In this document: positions 14,509-20,467 of the stretch, piece after piece
How positions within the stretch are numbered: the first letter of the stretch is position 1
Layout: each line of letters begins with the position of its first letter
Virus record (IMG/VR): IMGVR_UViG_3300036770_002276
Span: 1-42,234 of that record
Reading direction: 5' to 3' (one strand)
Length of the DNA stretch: 42,234 nt
Source: a virus
Program-made: the position numbers and the translations under genes
Notes under the pieces: generated by a model
The model's database searches: none
The model's input: the letters and a program-made list of their open reading frames with translations, nothing else
What the model was told of the DNA's origin: nothing

Positions 14509-15074
14509 TTCAATTGTTTGGTGTAGATGTCAATTGCTTTTTTCACCGTGGCTTCATCCTTCGCCCAATGCTTTACAAATATGCAATCGGCATCTGCAAA
14601 CGGGTTAGCCTTTTCTTTGCTAACGTCAGGCAGTTGCTGGCTGATGTCGAACAAGGTGTTGACCAATTCTTGCTGCGGATCGGGCAAGGTCAAAAAATCA
14701 ATCACTACTGGGGCTGCTTGCGCCTGTGCCTTTTCTTGGCCGATAGCGTTTGCCACTTCATCTGCCGTGGCGAATTCAGTACCGCCAAGACCAAAGGCTG
14801 CCAATGCCCTACCGATTGCCGATGTTTCAGCGTTTTCAAGGGCCGATGTTTTGTTGATGCTGGATGCCTTGCGATATTCTTCAGCATGGCCAGTTGCTAC
14901 CAACCGCCCTTCAGGGTTGAAGATGCTTGCTTTCATCACTACGCATTCGGCATCTCTTGTCAGCACCTCAGTTGTTAATGAATGGTCAGGGCATGCAGCC
15001 TTGAACTTTTGCACACGAAGAGCTACTGTTTCGTACTCCCTGCCGTGAATGTTTACTTTACCGTTGTTTTTCAT
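14505..15074 (-). CDS. Putative single-strand annealing / Erf-Rad52-like recombination protein
   Basis: 189 residues. The core shows VVMKASIFNPEGRLVATGHAEE followed by INKTSALENAETSAIGRALA (74-92), a signature I associate with phage proteins of the Erf/Rad52-like group, then a variable linker and a helical C-terminus. The family label is from pattern recall. The immediate downstream partner is a YqaJ-type exonuclease, overlapping by ATGA, which strongly supports an annealing or mediator function in recombination. Confidence 0.7.
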   Translation of the reverse strand: MKNNGKVNIHGREYETVALRVQKFKAACPDHSLTTEVLTRDAECVVMKASIFNPEGRLVATGHAEEYRKASSINKTSALENAETSAIGRALAAFGLGGTEFATADEVANAIGQEKAQAQAAPVVIDFLTLPDPQQELVNTLFDISQQLPDVSKEKANPFADADCIFVKHWAKDEATVKKAIDIYTKQLK

Positions 15075-15265
15075 GGGTTTTGTTTGTAAAAGGTGATTAA
15101 ATTAAAAAGAACGTTGTTTGCTTGTCGCATTACCATTTTTCTTGGTATCAAAGGTGGCTGCGACCTGAATGTTGCGAATAGTATCGGCCTACCTTTGTCG
15201 GGCTTGCCGATAATTTGGATTTTGCTACCGCCAACAAGGGGCGATTCGATTAGGGTGATTTTCAT
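15071..15265 (-). CDS. Small basic hypothetical protein
   Basis: 64 residues, basic. Begins MKITLIESPLVGGSKIQIIGKPDKG and continues with hydrophobic strands; a short beta-rich protein without a recognised family. It overlaps the start of the annealing-protein gene by 4 bases, which suggests translational coupling, and follows the 77-residue accessory gene by 13 bases. Confidence 0.55.
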   Translation of the reverse strand: MKITLIESPLVGGSKIQIIGKPDKGRPILFATFRSQPPLIPRKMVMRQANNVLFNLITFYKQNP

Positions 15266-15278
15266 GGGTATATGTGTA

Positions 15279-15512
15279 TTAAAATCTATGGATAACTTCT
15301 ACTACAGTGTTGCCGTTTTTTTCAATGATTTGGGTGCTGTTGCCATTTTCATCTACATCACTCCAAAAAATGTGCAAGTGCGGGATTTTTGGTTTGTCGC
15401 TATACGGATTAACTGTTGCCAATCCCGAATAAGTTAGATGTCCATGTTTGGGGTGTTTGATTTGCCAACCTTCTTCAATTTGTTTGATTTTTAACTTTTC
15501 ACAAGTTGCCAT
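15279..15512 (-). CDS. Small accessory protein, function unknown
   Basis: 77 residues. The N-terminus is MATCEKLKIKQIEEGWQIKHP and the middle carries several His residues (HPKHGHL, PHLHIFW), so metal binding is conceivable but unproven. It is the first gene after a cassette promoter (15542-15570), tandem repeat and terminator, the same arrangement as at other accessory genes, and it leads into the recombination genes. No family recognised. Confidence 0.6.
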   Translation of the reverse strand: MATCEKLKIKQIEEGWQIKHPKHGHLTYSGLATVNPYSDKPKIPHLHIFWSDVDENGNSTQIIEKNGNTVVEVIHRF

Positions 15513-15541
15513 AGTTATTTGTGTTAATGAAATTTGTACTG

Positions 15542-15570
15542 CAAACCTAATAGTTATTTCAACACGAAAT
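15542..15570 (-). promoter_or_regulatory. Cassette promoter ahead of 15279-15512 and the recombination genes
   Basis: Minus strand: ATTTCG, about 15 bases including GTGTTGAAATA, then TAGGTTTGC and GTAC shortly after. The -7 box and the trailing GCAGTAC closely match the promoters at 12004-12032 and 26780-26806. It lies 30 bases before the ATG at 15512 and could drive the following early genes. Confidence 0.55.
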
Positions 15571-15577
15571 CAACAAC

Positions 15578-15596
15578 AAGTGTTAAAAAGTGTTAA
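15578..15596. repeat. Tandem AAGTGTTAA repeat (possible operator)
   Basis: AAGTGTTAAAAAGTGTTAA on the plus strand, the exact reverse complement of the elements at 12039-12057 and 26837-26855. It sits between the terminator at 15600-15621 and the promoter at 15542-15570, the same relative place but opposite orientation. Confidence 0.5.
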
Positions 15597-15599
15597 AAC

Positions 15600-15621
15600 A
15601 AAAAAGCCCCGATGTGGGGCT
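15600..15621 (-). terminator. Rho-independent terminator after the lipoprotein gene
   Basis: Minus-strand stem AGCCCC / GGGGCT with loop ACATC, followed by six T. It lies about 40 bases past the lipoprotein stop. The same hairpin sequence is repeated at 15966-15987, so the lipoprotein gene is bracketed by two copies of one terminator. Confidence 0.8.
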
Positions 15622-15658
15622 GTTGTGGTTGTGTTGGCTATGTAGTAATTATTTTTTG

Positions 15659-15919
15659 CTACTTGACGTGCGGATAAATAACATCTTCTGCTTCGATATT
15701 CATTTTATATCCATCAACCCAAGCAGATGCTTTTCGTGTGCCATGCATTTGAAAGCTATCGCATTCTACAGTTGAAACACCAGAACTCCATCCGCTTCCA
15801 TTTCTAACTATTAAGTGGCATTTTCTTTGCTTTGTTTTGTTTTGTTCTCCACAACCGAAAAAAATAACAGCTACTAACAGCATGTAAGCAAAGGTGTGGC
15901 AGTAAATTGATGGTTTCAT
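15659..15919 (-). CDS. Small predicted lipoprotein (accessory)
   Basis: 86 residues. The N-terminus is a lipoprotein signal peptide: a hydrophobic stretch YMLLVAVIFFGC with Cys at residue 23 as the acylation site, followed by GEQNKTKQ. The mature part is short and polar with a few Cys. It has its own promoter and is flanked by identical terminators. Phage lipoproteins expressed on their own often block superinfection or alter the cell surface; that role here is inference. It lies next to the holin gene, so an outer-membrane lysis partner is an alternative. Confidence 0.7.
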   Translation of the reverse strand: MKPSIYCHTFAYMLLVAVIFFGCGEQNKTKQRKCHLIVRNGSGWSSGVSTVECDSFQMHGTRKASAWVDGYKMNIEAEDVIYPHVK

Positions 15920-15941
15920 ATTTTGTTTTTGATATTTACCC

Positions 15942-15968
15942 CAAACCTACAAAAAAAATCAACACAAA
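15942..15968 (-). promoter_or_regulatory. Cassette promoter ahead of the lipoprotein gene
   Basis: Minus strand: TTTG, 15 bases, then TAGGTTTG, followed by GGGTAAAT. The -33 TTTG is formed by the end of the T-tract of the terminator at 15966-15987, so terminator and promoter are fused in one compact unit. The ATG is 23 bases past the -7 box. Confidence 0.6.
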
Positions 15969-15987
15969 AAAGCCCCGATGTGGGGCT
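15966..15987 (-). terminator. Rho-independent terminator after the holin gene
   Basis: Same hairpin as at 15600-15621 (AGCCCC, loop, GGGGCT, T-tract) on the minus strand, 38 bases past the holin stop. It separates the late structural/holin transcript from the lipoprotein cassette. Confidence 0.8.
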
Positions 15988-16024
15988 GTTGTAACAAATA
16001 AAGTATTAATTCGTTTCTAAAGGC

Positions 16025-16447
16025 TTATTCTTTGATTTTCGATACAATGCCCTTGCCCTTGCGAATTATGTCGTATAACCGCTTTAAAAGCGTTGTGCCT
16101 GTCATTTTTTCGATATTCTCATCTATGCTTTTGAATTCAATACCGATTAAGGCAACGCCTACCGCCTTGGTCAGTACAAAAGAAGTGTTTACAAAATGGC
16201 CAAGCAGGTCGCCAACGATAAAAACATCCATCACGAAGAAGGTCAACACTACGCTTTGATACATAACCATTTTCCAAACCACTCGGCTTAACTTCTTACT
16301 TTCGATTTTCTCCCCCGATTTATGGGCCGCCATCATGCCAAGCAAGGTGTCAAGGCTAATAAATGCGCCAACGGCTATCATGATGCCAGCAACTGGTGCA
16401 AAAAATGCAAGTATTGACGCTGAAATGTATGCAAAGGTAGATTTCAT
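16025..16447 (-). CDS. Holin (phage_holin_4-like)
   Basis: 140 residues with about three membrane segments: 8-35 (ILAFFAPVAGIMIAVGAF continuing into ISLDTLLGMMAA), about 60-85 (VMYQSVVLTFFVMDVFIVG) and about 90-105 (TKAVGVALIGIEF), then a basic cytoplasmic tail with KRLYDIIRKGKGIVSKIKE. This matches the toxin-secretion/holin family common in Bacteroidota phages. It would open the inner membrane for the amidase. It is unusual in lying after the capsid genes rather than beside the endolysin. It starts one base after the preceding stop and ends in a terminator. Confidence 0.85.
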   Translation of the reverse strand: MKSTFAYISASILAFFAPVAGIMIAVGAFISLDTLLGMMAAHKSGEKIESKKLSRVVWKMVMYQSVVLTFFVMDVFIVGDLLGHFVNTSFVLTKAVGVALIGIEFKSIDENIEKMTGTTLLKRLYDIIRKGKGIVSKIKE

Positions 16448-16448
16448 T

Positions 16449-17459
16449 TTATGGGATATTTACACGATTCACGACCATTGGGGTGCAAGTGTAGCACCTA
16501 TCATTCGGCAACCGCAAATTAGCCAACAAGGTCTGCATTTCGGTGTTGTAATACTGAACGTAAAGGCTGCGCTTTTCGTTAGCATCTTCTTTGTTAATCG
16601 TGGTTACGTTGTTAAGTCGGTCGCTGAAAAGAATTTCATCCATCAACTCAACACCAGAAGCGTATAGCATGGCCCTACGCAGCCGATTTGAAAACTGACA
16701 AAGCCAAGTATTGTCATCGCACTCAATCGAATAATTCAGGCTAACTCCGTGGGTATATCCAATCCCTATTAAATTGGTGTCAGTCAAAGAACCCGTTTTG
16801 CTGGTTTCGACCGCCCTTGTAAATAGCAAGTCGCTGAATCTTGACCTGCGCCCTTTGGTGCAGCTTGCGCACGATGTAGGGTTTATCCAAGTATCAAATG
16901 CGGCAGATAAGCCAGCATCAACCGCAACCATTAAATGAAGGTCTTGGCCGTTTGTAGGGTAGCTTTTATTTATCAGCACCTCGGTAATCTGCCCAGCAAC
17001 TGAAGTGAATGGTATGGTATCGATAATCGTGCCCTGAATAATATCAATAATGTAGATGTTATCGGTAGCCGCCCCAGCGAAGAATATTGAAACGCTGTTT
17101 AGGTTGAATTTAAGATATGGGTAATCGCTAACCAATATCTCAACCCCAGCATATTTACCAACCTTGGCTGCATCGTTTACCTTGTTCTCATCAAAGTAAC
17201 CAATCGTGCCCTTGTCAACTACCGAATTAAATCGCCCCTTAATGTCCATAAATGACCGAAAGTCGCTGACAATCTTATCCCCGGCACGTTCAACGGCCGC
17301 AGTCATTACATCGTAGCCGCTGGATTGCTGGGCATCAGAAACATAATCGGCTTGGTACAAATCAAAGCCGGGCAGCGTAGCCAATGACACCTTGTTGCTG
17401 GGCGTTGACGTGCATCCATCGGGCACGAATATCAAATCGGTTAGACAGTTTGTTGGCAT
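16449..17459 (-). CDS. Structural protein downstream of capsid
   Basis: 336 residues, Cys-rich (for example CASCTKGRR around residue 200 and CYTCTPMVV near the end). Begins MPTNCLTDLIFVPDGC; predicted soluble alpha/beta with no membrane segment. I do not recognise a named family, though proteins of this look follow the capsid gene in Bacteroidota phages. It lies between the capsid terminator and the holin gene. A head-decoration or connector role is likely from position; the even Cys pairs could form zinc sites. Confidence 0.65.
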   Translation of the reverse strand: MPTNCLTDLIFVPDGCTSTPSNKVSLATLPGFDLYQADYVSDAQQSSGYDVMTAAVERAGDKIVSDFRSFMDIKGRFNSVVDKGTIGYFDENKVNDAAKVGKYAGVEILVSDYPYLKFNLNSVSIFFAGAATDNIYIIDIIQGTIIDTIPFTSVAGQITEVLINKSYPTNGQDLHLMVAVDAGLSAAFDTWINPTSCASCTKGRRSRFSDLLFTRAVETSKTGSLTDTNLIGIGYTHGVSLNYSIECDDNTWLCQFSNRLRRAMLYASGVELMDEILFSDRLNNVTTINKEDANEKRSLYVQYYNTEMQTLLANLRLPNDRCYTCTPMVVNRVNIP

Positions 17460-17468
17460 AATGAAAAA

Positions 17469-17534
17469 TTATCGACCACCACAATTACACCCTCCGGGCC
17501 GTGATGTCGGTTTTGGTTTTGGTTTGTATTTCAT
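17469..17534 (-). CDS. Possible 21-residue basic micro-protein
   Basis: A short frame encoding MKYKPKPKPTSRPGGCNCGGR, directly after the capsid terminator and before the 336-residue gene. The KPKPKP then CNCGG composition is unusual for random sequence and the frame fills the gap, but it has no recognised relative. Confidence 0.3.
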   Translation of the reverse strand: MKYKPKPKPTSRPGGCNCGGR

Positions 17535-17540
17535 AGGCTA

Positions 17541-17565
17541 AAAATAAGGGGGGATTGCTCCCCCC
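17541..17565 (-). terminator. Rho-independent terminator after the capsid gene
   Basis: Minus-strand stem GGGGGGA / TCCCCCC with a GCAA tetraloop, followed by TTATTTTT, 24 bases past the capsid stop. It is the strongest hairpin in the window and would raise capsid mRNA levels relative to downstream genes. Confidence 0.85.
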
Positions 17566-17588
17566 GTTATTTGTGAATTGCAGGCAGA

Positions 17589-18656
17589 TTAGGTTCCGAT
17601 GAACTTCAGGATACCATTTACACCCTCCAAGCGGTCACCAGCTTGGTACATGTCGGCAGGTAAGAAAATGAAGTCGTGGTTCAACGCAACTTCAAAATTC
17701 CAAACCTTGCTGTCTGCACCGTTGCAAGTGTATTCCGCACGGTAGTCGAAAGTCAATGGCAAGTTCGGATCAGGATGCTGAAGCGTACCCTGAACAAGCG
17801 TGCTGTCGTTCATCTCCAAGATGCCTTTGAATTCGTTGAACGAAATCATTTGAACGGCACCGGGGATGATAGAATAAGCAGCAGTTGGGGCTGTGTCATT
17901 CAGCTGGATTCTGCGGTCGTAGCCATAGGTAATGCCAGCTTGCTGTGCATACAATCCGGTTGAGAAACCGTCATTGTTGAAGAATGCACCAGTTGACGCT
18001 TGCAAACCTTTGATGTACTTCCACCAAGCCTCGCCACCGAAAACATAAGGCATTGAATTGAATTCGTTGGCCATGTTCTCGAAAGCAATCACCTCAGTAG
18101 CGTCCATGTTGGGTGCACCGCTGGTTAATGCAGTTATGGCGTTTTTGCTGGTTGAAGTACCTGCTGGGTTGCCATTGTCAACATCCGAAGCGAAGTTACC
18201 GCTATTGGCGATGATTTGAATGGCAGCGTTGGTAGCAACTTTGCGTGCCAAAACATCCATCATTTTAAACACCTCTTTGGCGATGTAGTTGGTGTCGGCC
18301 TCGCAACGCTCCTCAAGTTCGGATGCGGTCAATTTGAAACCAACGTGGTAACCGTCAGAAGGGGTAAGTGAATACAAAACCGAAGTTTCGCCATCGTTAG
18401 ACCAAGTGCCGCAGGTTACACGACCTCCCTCCTGAACCATTGATTCAAGAAAACGCTGGCCATAAACTACCTCAACTGTTTTGCGACCGTGGTCACGAAA
18501 GTTAAGCTGGTTTTGGATAACGTCTGAGCGGTTAGGCGCAGAAAGAATGAAAGAAAGCAAGGGCAAAGGCTCTGCTTTTAGATTGTCAACCCCGAAGGAG
18601 TCGAAAAGGGATAGCTGCACGTTTGGGCAAGCTATGAATGAAGATAATGCTGACAT
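17589..18656 (-). CDS. Major capsid protein
   Basis: 355 residues, soluble and compact. Features include GGRVTCGTWSNDGETSVLY, YHVGFKLTASELEERC, a central helix and a C-terminal TFDYRAEYTCNG beta region. The assignment is from size, position after portal and scaffold genes, a divergent control region upstream and a strong terminator right behind, as expected for the most abundant virion protein, together with resemblance to Bacteroidota phage capsids I recall. An HK97-type fold is expected but not shown. ATG at 18656 follows an A-rich leader. Confidence 0.72.
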   Translation of the reverse strand: MSALSSFIACPNVQLSLFDSFGVDNLKAEPLPLLSFILSAPNRSDVIQNQLNFRDHGRKTVEVVYGQRFLESMVQEGGRVTCGTWSNDGETSVLYSLTPSDGYHVGFKLTASELEERCEADTNYIAKEVFKMMDVLARKVATNAAIQIIANSGNFASDVDNGNPAGTSTSKNAITALTSGAPNMDATEVIAFENMANEFNSMPYVFGGEAWWKYIKGLQASTGAFFNNDGFSTGLYAQQAGITYGYDRRIQLNDTAPTAAYSIIPGAVQMISFNEFKGILEMNDSTLVQGTLQHPDPNLPLTFDYRAEYTCNGADSKVWNFEVALNHDFIFLPADMYQAGDRLEGVNGILKFIGT

Positions 18657-18760
18657 TGTATTTGTTTTTTTGTTGTCAAATTGTTTGTGCTGCCTACTTT
18701 TTCGGGGGCAACGTCACCCGACAATGCGCCATTTGGGTTCGGCAGCGCAGCCGACTTACA

Positions 18761-18768
18761 CAAATTTA
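18761..18768 (-). promoter_or_regulatory. Possible capsid-gene promoter -7 box
   Basis: TAAATTTG on the minus strand, a perfect -7 match about 105 bases before the capsid ATG. TTTG occurs 12 bases upstream, shorter than the usual spacing, so the -33 element is uncertain. It abuts the palindrome at 18771-18793. Confidence 0.4.
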
Positions 18769-18770
18769 CC

Positions 18771-18793
18771 AACAATGTATCAAATGCATTGTT
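18771..18793. promoter_or_regulatory. Palindrome in the capsid/plus-strand divergent region (possible operator)
   Basis: AACAATGTAT, three bases, then ATGCATTGTT: 10-base arms with one mismatch. It lies between the possible capsid promoter and the plus-strand gene at 18814, where a regulator controlling both directions would bind. On the plus strand it is followed by a T run, so an RNA hairpin or terminator against antisense transcription is an alternative. Confidence 0.4.
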
Positions 18794-18813
18794 TTTTTTA
18801 CCAATTTTGCTAC

Positions 18814-19101
18814 ATGGATAACGAAATACCACAACCAAGCAAGCCCGTCATCACGTTTTTTGACCAATACGGGGGCAGAAATTGCCCTGACGGCGAACCG
18901 ACCAGCAACTATCAATGTGCACCAAGGGCACATCACAATAGCATCAAGGCATCATACAGCAAACGCATCGAATTTGCCGTTGAAATGTACGATGAACTGC
19001 GCCGGCACGGCATGAATCGGTATCAGGCGGCCACCGAAGCGGCCACGGCCTACGATATTAACGAAGATAAGTTGCTGCGGATTGCAAGAAAAACGCTATA
19101 A
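18814..19101 (+). CDS. Small plus-strand protein, possible DNA-binding regulator
   Basis: 95 residues starting MDNEIPQPSKPVITFFDQYGG. The open frame extends further upstream, but this ATG leaves room for the divergent control region and sits 3 bases after TTTTGC, so the transcript may be leaderless. The C-terminal 45 residues (RIEFAVEMYDELRRHGMNRYQAATEAATAY and on) are helical and could form a helix-turn-helix. It is one of only four plus-strand genes and is divergent from the capsid gene. Function unknown; a late-gene regulator is a reasonable guess. Confidence 0.6.
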   Translation: MDNEIPQPSKPVITFFDQYGGRNCPDGEPTSNYQCAPRAHHNSIKASYSKRIEFAVEMYDELRRHGMNRYQAATEAATAYDINEDKLLRIARKTL

Positions 19102-19119
19102 TGGGGTAAAATTACCGCC

Positions 19120-19242
19120 ATGCCGTTCAAAAGTGAAGCCCAGCGCAAATTCTTGTATGCAACCAACCCAAAATTGGCTGCCGAATTTGAAAAGAAAACC
19201 CCAAAGGGCATGAAGTTGCCTAAAAAATCGGCTAAGAAGTAG
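19120..19242 (+). CDS. Short basic phage protein
   Basis: 40 residues starting MPFKSEAQRKFLYATNPKLA and ending with a Lys-rich tail. The pattern M-P-F-K-S-x-A-Q-x-(K/R)-(F/Y)-(L/M)-Y-A-x-x-P, then KTPKG and LPKK, is one I know from many short phage proteins, usually near virion or packaging genes and of unknown function. It follows the 95-residue gene by 18 bases and overlaps the convergent minus-strand gene by 11 bases. Confidence 0.75.
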   Translation: MPFKSEAQRKFLYATNPKLAAEFEKKTPKGMKLPKKSAKK

Positions 19243-19405
19243 GGGTTATTTCGCCCTCAATATCAAGAAAGCGGTCAATCGTGTTGATGTGAAAGCCTGC
19301 GGTCAGCAGCATGCCCCGTAATGACTGAATAATATCCTCAATGCCAGCATCGTTTGGCAGTTCGGTTGATACTTCAATATCGTAGCTTCTAATTGTAATT
19401 TTCAT
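19232..19405 (-). CDS. Small phage protein of unknown function
   Basis: 57 residues starting MKITIRSYDIEVSTELP; an in-frame ATG at 19417 would add four residues, but the A-rich context before 19405 looks more like other starts here. It has an N-terminal strand pair followed by two helices (IEDIIQSLRGMLLTAGF and NTIDRFLDIEGE), a pattern shared by small phage proteins found near capsid genes. Its 3' end overlaps the short basic plus-strand gene tail to tail. Confidence 0.65.
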   Translation of the reverse strand: MKITIRSYDIEVSTELPNDAGIEDIIQSLRGMLLTAGFHINTIDRFLDIEGEITPTS

Positions 19406-19483
19406 TTTGTCGTGCATGGCAGAATCTTTTAATCAAAGCTACAACTTTTGCCACTATTTTGATTTACTGGCAATTTTAAGTCC

Positions 19484-19541
19484 CTCACCAATGGTGAGAT
19501 AATTCGCCAAAAGGTAAAGAATAATTGACCTTTGGCGAAAT
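19484..19541. repeat. Two adjacent palindromes
   Basis: CTCACCA-A-TGGTGAG (19484-19498) is immediately followed by TTCGCCAAAAGGT and its near-exact reverse complement ACCTTTGGCGAA (about 19503-19539) around a 12-base loop. They fall in the last codons of the 126-residue frame, after a terminator, so this stretch may be non-coding structure rather than protein. Confidence 0.5.
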
Positions 19542-19865
19542 ATACCCTATCGGTGATTGGTTCACATCTATTGGTTTTGTATATACCCGATTGGGCATAA
19601 AAAAGCCCAACCGAAGTAGGGCTGTTGCGCCTATACATTTTGTATCGTCTCCGATATAGCTTATAGGTGGTGAATCAAATGTTACATTCTGATAATAGTT
19701 CTTGCCACATTTACAGCAAGTCCATATATCATCAGTTCCGTAAATACCATTTCGTTTCCAAAAGTGCAAACAAAACAAACGGCTTATAACACTAAATAAC
19801 CACCATTTTTTGCGGTAGTGCTTTATCCGAAGTTCATCTTTAAAATCAAGTTCGTTGTATATCAT
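19485..19865 (-). CDS. Accessory protein with zinc-knuckle-like motif; 3' end doubtful
   Basis: 126 residues as an open frame. The first 60 residues resemble small phage proteins with the layout CLHFWKRNG, then DDIWTCCKCGKNYYQNV, a probable half zinc site. From about residue 80 the frame reads through a complete terminator hairpin (19599-19623), encoding ATALLRLGFF, and then through two palindromes. The natural stop may have been lost by mutation, so the true product could be shorter. Upstream it follows a short AT-rich gap after the 85-residue gene. Function unknown. Confidence 0.5.
   Translation of the reverse strand: MIYNELDFKDELRIKHYRKKWWLFSVISRLFCLHFWKRNGIYGTDDIWTCCKCGKNYYQNVTFDSPPISYIGDDTKCIGATALLRLGFFMPNRVYTKPIDVNQSPIGYISPKVNYSLPFGELSHHW
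19599..19623 (-). terminator. UUCG-loop terminator inside the 126-residue frame
   Basis: Minus-strand stem AGCCCTAC / GTTGGGCT closed by a TTCG loop (one T-T mismatch), followed by six T. It is nearly the same sequence as the terminator at 20319-20343. Its position inside an open frame argues that the frame originally ended upstream. Confidence 0.7.
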
Positions 19866-19922
19866 AAGTTTAATTTTTCAAATCAAAAAACGAGCGGTTA
19901 TTTCTATCCGTTAGCGGTAAGC

Positions 19923-20180
19923 CTACAAAAGCGACTTTGGCGACAAATCATCCTTATCCTCATCATCAAATTCCTTATTGTAAACAACCTCTAAACTTTT
20001 AAAATGCTTGATACATTCTTCTGTTACTTGCCAACTTTCATACATTTTTTCAAACATTGCTACAAACAATGAAGCGTCATCGTGTTCGACAATTTGACTT
20101 ACTCGTTCAGCAAATTCTTCAAGACTAAGTTTTTCTGTTGTTTGCAGATATACTACTTTGTTATTTTTTGATTTTGACAT
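19923..20180 (-). CDS. Small acidic accessory protein
   Basis: 85 residues. A basic N-terminus MSKSKNNKVVYLQ is followed by a helical, acidic body (LSLEEFAERVSQIVEHDD onward) and an acidic C-terminus with DDEDKDD. No family recognised. It has its own promoter at 20271-20299 with terminator and tandem repeat just upstream, so it belongs to the accessory-cassette class. The leader of about 90 bases is long for this genome. Confidence 0.6.
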   Translation of the reverse strand: MSKSKNNKVVYLQTTEKLSLEEFAERVSQIVEHDDASLFVAMFEKMYESWQVTEECIKHFKSLEVVYNKEFDDEDKDDLSPKSLL

Positions 20181-20270
20181 TTTTATTTGTGTTGTGACAT
20201 TTGTTGTTAAATAATAGATAGTGCATTTAATCCGCCACTGACAGCAAGCGACAAAACATTATTTACACCC

Positions 20271-20299
20271 CAAACCTACAAACTATTTCAATACACAAA
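20271..20299 (-). promoter_or_regulatory. Cassette promoter ahead of the 85-residue gene
   Basis: Minus strand: TTTG, 17 bases (with GTATTGAAATA), then TAGGTTTG. Both boxes match the Bacteroidota consensus fully, making this one of the best promoters in the window. It follows directly after the repeat 20301-20318 and terminator 20319-20343. Confidence 0.65.
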
Positions 20300-20300
20300 A

Positions 20301-20318
20301 GTTAAAATGTGTTAAAAC
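20301..20318. repeat. Degenerate tandem GTTAAAA repeat
   Basis: GTTAAAATGTGTTAAAAC on the plus strand, a weaker version of the 19-base tandem element at 15578-15596 and in the same orientation, again between terminator and promoter. Confidence 0.4.
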
Positions 20319-20343
20319 AAAAAAGCCCCACCGAAGTAGGGCT
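20319..20343 (-). terminator. UUCG-loop terminator after the scaffold-like gene
   Basis: Minus-strand stem AGCCCTAC / GTGGGGCT, 8 pairs, closed by the very stable C(UUCG)G loop, followed by a T-tract. It lies about 125 bases past the scaffold gene stop. Confidence 0.85.
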
Positions 20344-20375
20344 GTTTAATCAGTTCAGGCTTTTCAAATGCAAAA

Positions 20376-20453
20376 GTAAAATCACATTATAGTGTATTTT
20401 ATTGGTCTGTATGTTCTGAAACGCAAGACGAAACGGGTAAAATCACATTATAG
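20376..20453. repeat. 17-base direct repeat downstream of the scaffold-like gene
   Basis: GTAAAATCACATTATAG occurs at 20376-20392 and again at 20437-20453, 61 bases apart, in the untranslated stretch between the scaffold stop and its terminator. No coding frame explains it. It could be a binding site, a recombination scar or an RNA element. Confidence 0.6.
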
Positions 20454-20467
20454 CTTAAATCCGCCGC

